A stretch of DNA of 64,000 nucleotides from Pseudomonas sp. FeN3W (GTDB lineage Bacteria; Pseudomonadota; Gammaproteobacteria; Pseudomonadales; Pseudomonadaceae). The translations under genes were made by a program, and so were the position numbers. Under the pieces are notes generated by a model that worked only from the letters and a program-made list of their open reading frames with translations, was not told where the DNA came from and searched no databases. Shown here piece by piece: positions 1-8,627 of this stretch; within the stretch, counting starts at the first letter, position 1, and each line of letters begins with the position of its first letter. The DNA is taken from assembly GCA_030263805.2 (NCBI GenBank), contig CP136011.1:496001-560000 (forward strand). Reading direction: 5' to 3'.

Positions 1-217
1 TTGCTTGACGGTGAATATGCTTGAACAAATCAAGCATGTCGGCAGAAGGTGTCTCCATCATGTCAGCATAGACTTTTAATCCCTGGTTCAGCGCGTCCTT
101 TTCGTGGCGAGCAAAAACCCTGAAGACCAGGAAATCGTCAGGGTATGAGGGCGCAATGGGTTGCACCTCCCAGAGTTTAAGCTGTGGGTCAAAACCCACG
201 TAGTACGTTTCTCTCAT
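1..217 (-). CDS. Partial protein of unknown function, N-terminal 72 residues
   Basis: An open frame starts at the ATG complementary to 215-217 and runs off the left edge without a stop. It begins MRETYYVGFDPQLKLWEVQP, and no domain is recognisable. The start lies 12 bases after the stop of the upstream 731-residue gene, so it belongs to the same leftward operon. The Shine-Dalgarno (GAGAAC) is weak, so translation may be coupled to the upstream gene. Confidence 0.6.
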   Translation of the reverse strand, partial: MRETYYVGFDPQLKLWEVQPIAPSYPDDFLVFRVFARHEKDALNQGLKVYADMMETPSADMLDLFKHIHRQA

Positions 218-228
218 GTTGTTCTCAC

Positions 229-2424
229 TTATGGAGTGCTTGGGCTTGGGCTTGCACCGCCAAAGAGGTTTTGCAGCATCTTGAGCAGCTCTGAAACCAT
301 TTTGGTTATGCTTTCCATTGCCTCCTTGCATTGGTTTGCAATCTCGGAAATGGCTTTGTTGTTCATAATTGAATCCCTGAACAGGCCTGCGGCTTTTTTC
401 ATTTCTCGCCCGATGCCCTTGAGTCGTTCAGAGGCGCCTGGTTTGTTTGGGTTTTGTGCAATATTGCTTACCTCGTCGCCGAGGTTGTCCAGCGATTTCT
501 TGTAGTCATTCCAGCTACCTGGTTTTGCGTCCAGTCCTTCGCGCGCCTGCTTGGTGGCTTCAAGTGCATCATTACCCCCATTATAAATGGTGTCGCCTCC
601 CTGCCAGGAGAATCCGATTGAGGGCATCCCACCACCGCCTCCGCCACGTCTTGGCTTTTTCTGAATGGGTAGTTCACCTGGCTTCTTGCCTTTCTTGAGC
701 CGGCGATTGAAGTCATTCAGCGGGTTGCGTGGTCTATTGCGACGCCTGTGCTCTGGCCCATCGATATCCATTTCTGCCACGTCTCTTCCGAGTGGGGGCG
801 TTATCTGTCCGGTATGCTCGTTGTATTCCCTTCGCGCCCTGTGAGCCCTCGCGCGCCGTGCTTCGTCTTCCGTTGGCTCATCGTCACGCGATGACTCCAC
901 CATGTGCTTGGCCTGCGCGATCTGCTGGTCAGACGTCAGCGCTGGCGCATGGAGCTTGAAGTCAATGATGTCCTCGTCAGGCTTCTGCTGCACTGCTGCC
1001 TGCTTGATGCTGTCGAGTATCGGCAGCACTTCGTCAGGATGAAATATCTCAACCTTTTCATTATTCAGGACGAGGTAGTAATTGCCTGTCCCATCGTTGA
1101 GCGGCTCGATTCTGGCTGGAAAGTTAAGCTTCTTAAGCAGGCCATCACTCATTTCATCGCGAACGGCTTCGGCAAAAAGAATTGGGATATCCTCCCTGCG
1201 CATGCGGGCCAGCTCGCCACGGTTGATACCTGACATGAAGTAGTCACGCAGGATCCAGTCCTGAATGGCGCAAAATCGCTCAGGGATCAGCGGCCACTGG
1301 TTCGCAAGAAAGTCGTCACGCAACATGGCGAAGCGGGCCTTATTGTACAGTTTTTTAGAAACCAGGTTTGGCCGCATTTTCTTGAGCTCATCCTCTGTGG
1401 GCTCATCGTTCGAACAGCTCTTGAAGCTGTCGTGTCCGATGTAAACCTTTGCCCAATGCGAATCATCACGCATGTGGCGATTCATTTCCATATCCCACGT
1501 CATGCCTCTTGAACCCATGTTTTCATCACAGGCGTGAAATGCCGCAGGGTCACTCAGAAACTCATGACTTACGTACTTCTCTTTGGCTATCGCCAATTTC
1601 TCACGCTCATCTTGTTTGAGCATTTCTATTTTTTGCAGGATGGTCTGCGATTCAAAACTGGATTCGAACTCATCATTGAACGCCTTGAGTTCATGATCGT
1701 TATCATCAAGGGTGATGTTATTCAGCTTGGCCTGCTCGATAGTTCGCTGGGTTTCCTCAGGGCTCATACCTTCGCTGCCGCACACCTTGTCAACCAGCTC
1801 AAAGAATCGCTCCGAGACCTCTGACTCCATGAACCGATCTTTCCACAACAGGTTGTGCTTGAATCGCAGCTCCTCGATGGTCTTTCGATTGTCAGGCACC
1901 TCGCCAGGCGCGGCCATCATTCTGGCCATGTGCTCGCGGCACTCTTCTTTTCTGTCCTGTGACCATGTTTCGAAATGCAGGTTATCCACCACATAAGGTG
2001 CGGAGTATTCCATGAGAAAATGACGCTTATTATCAATGTCGTAGACACCCTCGATTCCACAAAAGGCGAAAAATTCCTTTACCTTCAAAAAGTCGATGGT
2101 TGCAGCATCTTTGTTGACATGGTAGTCAAGATGATAAAACAGCTCGTTCTCTATTTCTTGTGGAAGATTTGCGCTATAAACCATGCGCTGAATCTGATCG
2201 TAGTAAACCTCCGTGGGGGCTTGCGGACTGCGCGCCAAAGCCTTTCCTGTATCATAATCGTAAAAGTCGCGAATATTTTCCTGGTCGAACTTGGCAATCC
2301 ATTGATGAAAGAAGCGCTCGCGAATTGGGTTACCCTTCAGAATATCTCTGAAGGTAAAGTTAATGCCCAAGTCATACGAAGGGGATAGGTTGTAGCCCGA
2401 GTCGCTTGTAATTTTCTTTGCCAT
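229..2424 (-). CDS. Large hypothetical protein with Gly-rich linker
   Basis: This 731-residue protein has no recognisable family. The ATG at 2424 is chosen over a GTG two codons upstream because AGGAAG lies five bases before it. The first ~480 residues look globular and soluble, rich in charged and aromatic residues. A basic Arg/Lys-rich stretch follows, then a run of six glycines, then a C-terminal helical segment ending in ELLKMLQNLFGG. There is no signal peptide or membrane segment. It shares a leftward run with a periplasmic IcmX/TraW-like protein, which suggests a plasmid-transfer-associated role, but this is inference only. Confidence 0.75.
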   Translation of the reverse strand: MAKKITSDSGYNLSPSYDLGINFTFRDILKGNPIRERFFHQWIAKFDQENIRDFYDYDTGKALARSPQAPTEVYYDQIQRMVYSANLPQEIENELFYHLDYHVNKDAATIDFLKVKEFFAFCGIEGVYDIDNKRHFLMEYSAPYVVDNLHFETWSQDRKEECREHMARMMAAPGEVPDNRKTIEELRFKHNLLWKDRFMESEVSERFFELVDKVCGSEGMSPEETQRTIEQAKLNNITLDDNDHELKAFNDEFESSFESQTILQKIEMLKQDEREKLAIAKEKYVSHEFLSDPAAFHACDENMGSRGMTWDMEMNRHMRDDSHWAKVYIGHDSFKSCSNDEPTEDELKKMRPNLVSKKLYNKARFAMLRDDFLANQWPLIPERFCAIQDWILRDYFMSGINRGELARMRREDIPILFAEAVRDEMSDGLLKKLNFPARIEPLNDGTGNYYLVLNNEKVEIFHPDEVLPILDSIKQAAVQQKPDEDIIDFKLHAPALTSDQQIAQAKHMVESSRDDEPTEDEARRARAHRARREYNEHTGQITPPLGRDVAEMDIDGPEHRRRNRPRNPLNDFNRRLKKGKKPGELPIQKKPRRGGGGGGMPSIGFSWQGGDTIYNGGNDALEATKQAREGLDAKPGSWNDYKKSLDNLGDEVSNIAQNPNKPGASERLKGIGREMKKAAGLFRDSIMNNKAISEIANQCKEAMESITKMVSELLKMLQNLFGGASPSPSTP

Positions 2425-2478
2425 AATCACTTCCTAATTATTTATTATTATTGACACGGGCTCGGGCTTTGTTTCAAC

Positions 2479-3594
2479 TTACTTTTTCGGATTATCAAGC
2501 TTGTTAGCCGCAATCATGAGCAAATGATGCTCAAGGGCAAGTGTCTGCTTGTAACGCTCAATGGCGCCGCTGAGTTGGACGGATCTCATGATGATTTTTT
2601 CGCGACTGGTTGCGCCCTCGCCAGGATTCTTCATGGCTATCTTTTGCATAAAGGATTCCTCGCTCTTGTCAAAGCTGCCATCTGGCATCAGGCGAACCTT
2701 TGATGCAATCTGCATTGCCCCGAGTCGGGATGGAAAGCCCTCCTTGACCGGTGCTTTCAGCGCAATATGCTTGGCGACCACCTGCGCGGACATCTCCTGG
2801 GCCAGCACCTTGCGCCTTTCCAGAACGCTCACCCGGTCAGTGGCCGGATCGTCACCGGATAGGTTGACGTAGGGTGGATACTCAAGAAAAAGGCGGCTCT
2901 TGGCGATATCTAGCTCTTCTGGGGTAAAGGTAAATGGAGAGCTGTCATGAATAAGAAATAGCTCAGGATTTGTAACCTGCTCGTCTCGACCAGCCGCAGT
3001 GTGAGCCTTTAGTTTTGCAAACTCGCCCAGGGTGTTCTTTTCAAACTCTTCAACAGCTAGCTGGGCAGCTGTTTTTACAGGTGTATTCGATTTTGATCCA
3101 CCCGTGCTTTGAGCCAGACTCATTTCACCAATCTGATGGTCTTGTAGGGTCACGGCATCAACATAGCCTGATACGGATGAGTATATCTTCGTGCGCAAAC
3201 TGTTTATTTGCGAGAAAATGCTCTGTTCTTTACATAGCGCATCCTCAAGACTTACGCTAACCAGCGTAGTGCTACAGGTCTCTGGTGCGGGCATTGAACG
3301 CTCCATCTGAAGAAGATTTTGAATATCTGTCTTTGCCTGGTTGATTCGAACTATTGCATTGTTTGCCGCGTTATTCATTTCATCCATCTTGTCAGCGGAT
3401 GTTTGGTTGGCTAGCAGCATTTCTTTTTGAGACATCGCAAAATCAGCCGCATGCTGCATGGCGGATTCCATTCTCTGATAAACCTGCTTTGCGATTTTCA
3501 GTACATCGGTTTGTGGAAAGCCAAAGGCATGACTCTGACTGGTTACGCCCATGGTCAGGCAGATCACTGTGGCAATAACTGTCTTTCTAAACAT
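2479..3594 (-). CDS. Secreted IcmX/TraW-like protein (first copy)
   Basis: This 371-residue protein has a clear Sec signal peptide (cleavage probably after SQSHA, about residue 23). A long helical N-terminal half follows, with a Cys pair around residues 105-120 in the context ERSMPAPETC...LEDALC. The same arrangement (EKSMPAQDVC...LDDLLC) occurs in the 385-residue protein at 13170-14327, so the two are paralogues. That second copy sits beside IcmV and DotA, where R64 TraW (IcmX-like) lies, so a periplasmic type IVB accessory role is likely for both. A GGGAG ribosome site overlaps the stop of the preceding gene. The family name rests on context rather than a secure match. Confidence 0.55.
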   Translation of the reverse strand: MFRKTVIATVICLTMGVTSQSHAFGFPQTDVLKIAKQVYQRMESAMQHAADFAMSQKEMLLANQTSADKMDEMNNAANNAIVRINQAKTDIQNLLQMERSMPAPETCSTTLVSVSLEDALCKEQSIFSQINSLRTKIYSSVSGYVDAVTLQDHQIGEMSLAQSTGGSKSNTPVKTAAQLAVEEFEKNTLGEFAKLKAHTAAGRDEQVTNPELFLIHDSSPFTFTPEELDIAKSRLFLEYPPYVNLSGDDPATDRVSVLERRKVLAQEMSAQVVAKHIALKAPVKEGFPSRLGAMQIASKVRLMPDGSFDKSEESFMQKIAMKNPGEGATSREKIIMRSVQLSGAIERYKQTLALEHHLLMIAANKLDNPKK

Positions 3595-3595
3595 A

Positions 3596-5011
3596 TCAAT
3601 CTCCCGGCAAATTCTCTTTGCGCGCTGCGATAAGTGAATCCGAAACGCCCCACATCCATGCCAGGTGTTTTTTGGCCTTGTTGGTCACTTCGGTAAAATC
3701 AATCTGAATCATGCGTCCTGGCCTATCAAGGGTTGAGAGGCGCTCAATAACCCTGACTTCGAATCGTGAGAAATCCATAACGTCATGCGTCTCAACGTAA
3801 ATGGTGCGATCCTCCTCGGACATCTCTTCTATCTCTTCAAGAAGATCGCTAGAAGCCTCCTCCCAGGCTGAGGCCATGGCCTTGTCAATATCCTCAAGCA
3901 TCGCATTGCGCCAGATGATCAGCTCATCCTGGCGCAGCGCTGGTGTCTTGGCGTGACGGATGTATTGCGCTGCCATGCGGCTTACGCGCTGCTTCAGCTC
4001 AACCATGCCTTCATCGACATACCCCATGTACATCTCATCAGCCGTGTCTTCGAAGTAGGCAAGAGTGGGCTGGTCACTCAAGCTATTGTAATTTTCACCA
4101 TTCATCAGACTCAGGGCGATTTCCTTGTAGGCCATCTCTGCAATCTTGAGACAGTGGGGTAGTGCACTGGAAAACAAGTTCTCGCGGTCTGAAACCTGGG
4201 ATCGCTTACTCCAGCTAAACGCGACTTCCTTTGCTAGCAAAATGGCGATTCTTTGCAGCTCAAGCATGACTTCTGAAGGCTGGTGCCCGCACCACATGCC
4301 ATCTAGCGACTGATAATACTTAAGCGTTGCCGTGAAAAGAGAAAGCTTGACGCTGAGCCATCCGTCTCCCGTCCCGCTATCGGATCCTGAGTTTTCGAAA
4401 TCCTTGCTTTGCGCCGCCCAGTTTCTGGCAACATCAATCAGGCCATCGAGCTCGTCAATGGAGTAGTGCTCGTAGAGTTCGGCAAGATTTTTTGCCAGGG
4501 ATCGGCGCTGATAACGCAGCATGATGTCCTGCGTATTGGCGTTATTGATTTCCAGGCACTTCTCAACCAGGCTCAGATGCTTTCCGCATAGGGTTCCAAC
4601 ATTTTGCCTTATGTCAGCTTCAGGCACATCGGGGTTTCTTGACTTTTCACCCAGGTAAATAGGCGCAGCTTCGCTCATCGCTTGCAGAAAGCCTTGCAGT
4701 GAGCGATAGAATTGGATCCGGCTCCCGCCTTGATCGGAGGAGGGTGCAGGAGTGGGTTCGGACTTGCTTGTCCTTTCGCTGTCTTGAGCGGGTGCCTGGC
4801 TGGCGAAAACGTGATTCGGCCTTACGGGACGGTTGATCGTCTCGCGCGCTGGTGCCTTTGGCTCTTCGAACGGGTCATCATCAAACAGCGAATCGAAGTC
4901 ATCGTCATCCAAGTCGTCATCATCGTCTTCTTCAAGGGCGTCTACGATGTCGAGCGCATCGTCATCATCGAGAATGCCTCGCACACTTCTGTTATCACGT
5001 GTTGTCGACAT
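3596..5011 (-). CDS. Acidic hypothetical protein
   Basis: This 471-residue cytoplasmic protein has no signal peptide or membrane segment. Residues 15-50 are extremely acidic (long Asp/Glu runs), followed by a Pro/Ser/Glu-rich linker to about residue 90 and then a mostly helical body to the C-terminus. I recognise no family. Its start overlaps the end of the upstream gene by 17 bases, and its stop lies one base before the start of the secreted paralogue at 3594, so the genes are co-transcribed and probably translationally coupled. Confidence 0.75.
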   Translation of the reverse strand: MSTTRDNRSVRGILDDDDALDIVDALEEDDDDDLDDDDFDSLFDDDPFEEPKAPARETINRPVRPNHVFASQAPAQDSERTSKSEPTPAPSSDQGGSRIQFYRSLQGFLQAMSEAAPIYLGEKSRNPDVPEADIRQNVGTLCGKHLSLVEKCLEINNANTQDIMLRYQRRSLAKNLAELYEHYSIDELDGLIDVARNWAAQSKDFENSGSDSGTGDGWLSVKLSLFTATLKYYQSLDGMWCGHQPSEVMLELQRIAILLAKEVAFSWSKRSQVSDRENLFSSALPHCLKIAEMAYKEIALSLMNGENYNSLSDQPTLAYFEDTADEMYMGYVDEGMVELKQRVSRMAAQYIRHAKTPALRQDELIIWRNAMLEDIDKAMASAWEEASSDLLEEIEEMSEEDRTIYVETHDVMDFSRFEVRVIERLSTLDRPGRMIQIDFTEVTNKAKKHLAWMWGVSDSLIAARKENLPGD

Positions 5012-5696
5012 CGTAGCCCGCCTCTTTTATTGCCGCATTTCTTTCTTTCGCCAATTGTTTGCGCAGCATAATGTCCCTGAGCAATTCGTCTGCCTTGGCT
5101 CGCGCCTTGTTGAGCGCCTTGATTGGTGCATCTTCCAGCAGCAGGCCCTGAAGATCGTTGATGGCAATCATCTCTGGACTCATCAGTGGCAAGCCCATTC
5201 CGTTTTCGAATTTCGGGCCATTGCGATACAGATTGTGCATGATGAAGGCATGGGGTTTGATTCGGACAACCTGCATCTCCTTGTCAATTTCCAGTGTATC
5301 GGAAATGGCTGATTCGAGAATCAGCTCCCTATGCCCAACAGTCATGTCATCAAGGGTTGCAACCTCCAGTTCGCGAGATTCCTGGATATTCTTGTCCAGC
5401 ATCTGGTTTTGCATAAGGTCATCGAAATGATCAATGATTATTCCTGTTGGGGTTTCGTTATTGACCACATAGCACGCATTCGGGAAAAGTCGCACGCCAA
5501 AAATCAGAATGGATGTCTCTTCGGCCTTCATTGCCATGCGCGCCAACAGCACGTAGGGATGTGTGATAAGGTCAATCGGATGCCGTTCACCCTCGACTTC
5601 TAAGGAGAACTGGCTGAGCCCAAGTCGAGAGATCGCGTTATTGAACGCTCCCTGGATTTCTTCGATACGCTCGATGGTTATAGTTCTTTGGGTCAT
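4995..5696 (-). CDS. Hypothetical protein, first gene of a leftward operon
   Basis: This 233-residue protein starts MTQRTITIERIEEIQ. I chose the ATG at 5696 because AAGGTG lies eight bases upstream and because the longer in-frame start at 5729 falls inside the -10 box of the promoter at 5725-5753. No domain is recognised. The C-terminal ~50 residues are Ala/Lys/Arg-rich and probably helical. It is the first gene of the operon that continues leftward past position 1. Confidence 0.75.
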   Translation of the reverse strand: MTQRTITIERIEEIQGAFNNAISRLGLSQFSLEVEGERHPIDLITHPYVLLARMAMKAEETSILIFGVRLFPNACYVVNNETPTGIIIDHFDDLMQNQMLDKNIQESRELEVATLDDMTVGHRELILESAISDTLEIDKEMQVVRIKPHAFIMHNLYRNGPKFENGMGLPLMSPEMIAINDLQGLLLEDAPIKALNKARAKADELLRDIMLRKQLAKERNAAIKEAGYDVDNT

Positions 5697-5705
5697 GCCG
5701 ACACC

Positions 5706-5734
5706 TTGCATTGTTGTTTTTTTAATCATATTAT
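5706..5734 (+). promoter_or_regulatory. Sigma-70 type promoter for the 5767 gene
   Basis: TTGCAT (5706-5711), a 17-base spacer, then TATTAT (5729-5734). The predicted transcript starts near 5741, with an AAGAAG ribosome site before the ATG at 5767. It interlocks with an opposing promoter at 5725-5753. Confidence 0.5.
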
Positions 5735-5753
5735 TGACAAAGCATTTTAACAA
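5725..5753 (-). promoter_or_regulatory. Sigma-70 type promoter for the leftward operon
   Basis: On the minus strand: TTGTTA (5753-5748), a 17-base spacer, TATGAT (5730-5725). It predicts a leader of about 20 bases to the ATG at 5696 and overlaps the rightward promoter, so the two should interfere with each other. Confidence 0.5.
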
Positions 5754-5766
5754 GAAGAAAACATCA

Positions 5767-6276
5767 ATGTCTTCATCTAAGAACAAGAATAACCCCTTTG
5801 CGGGGGAGACGCCGGAAGAAACGCTGCTTATCAACCTTGGTCATGAAATCATGAATTTCAGGCCGGGATTTCCAAAGAGCTCGCTTAAGCACACATTTAT
5901 ACTTAGTCTTTACGGCTCAGCGATGTTTGGGCTCATGCCTAAGGACGGCCAGGTATACCTTGGCATTCCAAAGAGGTTCTATGAGCGATTCAGGGCAGCC
6001 AAATGGCTTTTTGCCTCCAGGATCAAAGGGCAGCCGGGTCTTTTTCTGGTGATGCAAATAGGCAATGGGTCAAATTCCCAGCCCATTGCCATCAGGATAT
6101 TTGTGAGAAGCCGTCGCTTGAGCGCCATGAGCGATAGTCTGACAAGCCTAAGGGCTGTACCAATGAGTCGCGAAGGCATTACCCGAGAAGATGACCTTCT
6201 TCAGGGGTTCAACCTCAGATATGTTGTGAGTGACGAATATACCTGGGAAAACCAAAATAAAAAGAATGATTTCTAA
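5767..6276 (+). CDS. Hypothetical protein
   Basis: This 169-residue protein starts MSSSKNKNNPFAGETPEETL. AAGAAG precedes the ATG at 5767; the longer in-frame extension to 5563 would read back through the divergent gene and is rejected. It has a compact, probably alpha/beta body with no membrane segment or signal peptide, a basic patch around residues 75-85 and another near 115-125. No family is recognised. It is followed nine bases later by a pilin-like gene in the same direction, so the two form a small operon. Confidence 0.7.
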   Translation: MSSSKNKNNPFAGETPEETLLINLGHEIMNFRPGFPKSSLKHTFILSLYGSAMFGLMPKDGQVYLGIPKRFYERFRAAKWLFASRIKGQPGLFLVMQIGNGSNSQPIAIRIFVRSRRLSAMSDSLTSLRAVPMSREGITREDDLLQGFNLRYVVSDEYTWENQNKKNDF

Positions 6277-6284
6277 GGTGAAAT

Positions 6285-6764
6285 ATGACTAATTTAATTA
6301 TAGGGCTTATTGCAATTGCGCTAAGTATTCTAATTGGCGTTGTAACGATGAGCTATTTGGGTGAGGAGTCCTCGAACAAGGGCGCAAAAGCTGAGTTCAT
6401 GAAATACATGAACGAATCTCAGCAGATCGCTGGAGCCATCACAATCTATAAGAATGATGGTAATTTCATTACCAAGGAATTCAAGCTACAGGATTTGCAG
6501 CGTGACAAATACTTGTCGTCCATTCCAAAGGGTGATTGGCGTATCGAGCCATTTAAAGTTTTCACCCCTGTAAACATCAACATTTGTTATGAGACAAATA
6601 AAGAACTGGGTGAAACCTACGAAATAACGGACACGGATATTTATATCGATCCAGAATACCCAACAAAGCCGATCCCTTATTGCAGCAAGGAAGGTCTGGC
6701 CAATGCCACCATCTGCTGCTACTCGCCCGAGATTGAAGCGCCTGAGGCTAGCACTGGGACGTAA
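6285..6764 (+). CDS. Pilin-like single-pass membrane protein
   Basis: This 159-residue protein has an N-terminal hydrophobic helix at residues 3-25 running into a polar amphipathic helix, then a small C-terminal domain with four or five Cys, including ICCYS near the end. The layout resembles a type IVb pilin or pseudopilin, but there is no Gly|(F/V/A)TLIE prepilin site, so a prepilin peptidase would not be expected to act on it. It could be a minor pilus subunit or a PilM-like accessory of the thin-pilus system encoded at 37.8-49.4 kb. Its last 17 bases overlap the convergent gene that ends at 6748. Confidence 0.55.
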   Translation: MTNLIIGLIAIALSILIGVVTMSYLGEESSNKGAKAEFMKYMNESQQIAGAITIYKNDGNFITKEFKLQDLQRDKYLSSIPKGDWRIEPFKVFTPVNINICYETNKELGETYEITDTDIYIDPEYPTKPIPYCSKEGLANATICCYSPEIEAPEASTGT

Positions 6765-7029
6765 CCGGCACCTTGAAGGATTCTTCAGATCCCCCAATGT
6801 TGGCAACGTAAAATGCGGTTCCAGACTGAATCGCATCAGCCAGTATTGTAGGGATGGTGAATGTTATTGACTGAGTCCGGCTTGTTATAGTGATTTGATT
6901 ATCTTCAGCATGCGCGCTAAGTGGCGCATCTTCGCAATCGAAGTACGAGGTTATCAGGCCGCAGATGGGTGTATCGTCATCAGGATGACTCCCAACGAAA
7001 GTAAGCGTGGCTTTCTGGGGGCGATTCAT
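6748..7029 (-). CDS. Small hypothetical protein
   Basis: This 93-residue protein has three Cys and a composition suggesting a small beta-rich fold (TLTFVGSH..., QSITFTIPTI). GAGG lies at the proper distance before the ATG at 7029. It converges on and overlaps the end of the pilin-like gene by 17 bases. No family is recognised. Confidence 0.6.
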   Translation of the reverse strand: MNRPQKATLTFVGSHPDDDTPICGLITSYFDCEDAPLSAHAEDNQITITSRTQSITFTIPTILADAIQSGTAFYVANIGGSEESFKVPVTSQC

Positions 7030-7040
7030 GGAAACCTCAT

Positions 7041-7070
7041 TTGAACGTAGCCATTGGGACGCTGCATACT
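7041..7070 (+). promoter_or_regulatory. Possible promoter for the HELGH protein gene
   Basis: TTGAAC (7041-7046), 18-base spacer, CATACT (7065-7070). The predicted leader to the ATG at 7089 is only about 12 bases, so this is tentative. Confidence 0.35.
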
Positions 7071-7088
7071 AACAAGAAAGAGCATTCC

Positions 7089-8603
7089 ATGAAAACATTT
7101 GATCTTATTAAGAACGCATATATTCTCCAGAGTGGCGAATCTTCTGCACAAGAGCCAGCGGTGCAAGGCCTGATTGCCAAGGCTCGTGGATTGTCAATTA
7201 GTCGATCAATTATGTATACCGCGTCTTACTTCTTGGCAAAAAGAGACCCGATCAGCAAATCGTTTCTTACCGAAAGACCGGCTCCTACGCTAAAAGAAGC
7301 CTTGTCTAGCGCCTCTCAGCTAACAAGAAACTTGAATAATCGTTTTGGTCGATCTGGGCTAGTAATTCTAAATGCCGATGATGAAGAATTCCTAAAGACA
7401 ATGGCCAGGATTCCAGAGCCCTATTTCAAAAACACTTTGATGGGCTTTGAGGGTTATATTCGGCCAATCAAAAAAGCACACGAAAGCGCCTTGATTGGCG
7501 CCCTCCAGGATTCACTTGCCAAACTTGGTCGCCTTGTCCTTCATTATGGCGCATCACTTGATACCTTCATTCGCTCGGGGCATGGTGACCAGTACAACAG
7601 CTACTCTCGGGTGGCGTTCAGCCACAACATTATGACCAATGATGAGCCTGTTGCCTATTTTCTGAACAACAAAGAGCAATATGGCGTATCTGTAATTAAC
7701 CTTTGTGAGAAAGGCGGAAATAAAGCCTCCAACATCCATTCCTTCCCTTTTGCTCAAACACTGAGCGAGCAAAAATGGTTTTATATTTTCTCTCATGAGC
7801 TTGGACATTGTTTAACCCCGCTTCCTGACTACAAGGCTATCGAGGGTGAGTGCCTGGCTGATCACCAGATGAGTAAGGGGTGGATTCTTGAGTGCTTTGC
7901 CGACACTTTTTCGGCTTGCCTGTGCGCCAAGTTGACTGGAAACTGGGATCTTCTGCGAACAACCATTCTGCCATTGAGGGCTTACGCAGAAAATGAGCAC
8001 AACACCTTTTCGGTTTTGGAGCCCCTGCTTAAAGAAGATCCTATGCTGTTCATGCAAGTCGATGAGTCGAGGCTATTTGAGGTCGTTGACGGGTTAACCA
8101 GGCGCAATGTTCAAGCCTACCTGGACAAGGGGCTGGTCTCTCAAGATCATGCAGCATCCCGTTATGCGGCAAGTCTTATGCGAGGAGACGCTGAGCATGC
8201 AGTGTCTGATCTCGATCCGGAAACCTATCGGAATTTATTGAATAGAACCCAGTCTGTTATCGACGCGGTTGCGATTGAGTCAGTTGCTTCTGAGCGCGTA
8301 GACATCAAGGCGCTTGACGCCATCGTCACATGGGTATCGAAGATCGGTCAGGAGAAGGTGGCGGCGCAGCTATCTCAGGCTCGCACTCTAGGTAAGGAGG
8401 GCATGAAGTCTCATCTGCTCTCTTTTGCAAGCAAAGACTCACTGCATCTGGCGAATCGCGTCGCCAGCAATGAGTTTCAATTGGCAGACTATGTCCAGGG
8501 TTTGAAGGACGATTCACCAATGAATGCATCACCTGATGGTGGTTTAGAAATGGCTGAGATCGGAATGGAATATGAGAAAGAGGTTTATTGCCCTCGACAG
8601 TGA
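7089..8603 (+). CDS. Putative zinc metalloprotease-like protein (HELGH)
   Basis: This 504-residue protein carries SHELGH with His236 and His240, the HExxH zinc motif. About 40 residues on comes a second acidic segment, ECFADTFSA, which could supply the third ligand as in gluzincin-type metallopeptidases. No signal peptide or membrane helix is evident, so it would act in the cytoplasm. The ATG at 7089 is chosen for its AAGAAAGAG ribosome site; an upstream TTG at 7041 overlaps the promoter -35. The C-terminal ~200 residues are helical. No exact family is recognised and catalytic activity is inferred only from the motif. Confidence 0.6.
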   Translation: MKTFDLIKNAYILQSGESSAQEPAVQGLIAKARGLSISRSIMYTASYFLAKRDPISKSFLTERPAPTLKEALSSASQLTRNLNNRFGRSGLVILNADDEEFLKTMARIPEPYFKNTLMGFEGYIRPIKKAHESALIGALQDSLAKLGRLVLHYGASLDTFIRSGHGDQYNSYSRVAFSHNIMTNDEPVAYFLNNKEQYGVSVINLCEKGGNKASNIHSFPFAQTLSEQKWFYIFSHELGHCLTPLPDYKAIEGECLADHQMSKGWILECFADTFSACLCAKLTGNWDLLRTTILPLRAYAENEHNTFSVLEPLLKEDPMLFMQVDESRLFEVVDGLTRRNVQAYLDKGLVSQDHAASRYAASLMRGDAEHAVSDLDPETYRNLLNRTQSVIDAVAIESVASERVDIKALDAIVTWVSKIGQEKVAAQLSQARTLGKEGMKSHLLSFASKDSLHLANRVASNEFQLADYVQGLKDDSPMNASPDGGLEMAEIGMEYEKEVYCPRQ

Positions 8604-8615
8604 CTGGCGAGGGCA
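8589..8615. terminator. Hairpin between convergent genes
   Basis: TGCCCTCG (8589-8596) pairs perfectly with CGAGGGCA (8608-8615) across an 11-base loop. It overlaps the stop codon of the 7089 gene and lies before the end of the convergent gene at 8628. It lacks a strong U-run on either strand. Confidence 0.4.
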
Positions 8616-8627
8616 TAAACGTTCTAC

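Noticed and set aside
5563..5766. Upstream extension of the 5767 gene
   Set aside because: It would overlap the divergent gene and both promoters; AAGAAG before 5767 decides the start.
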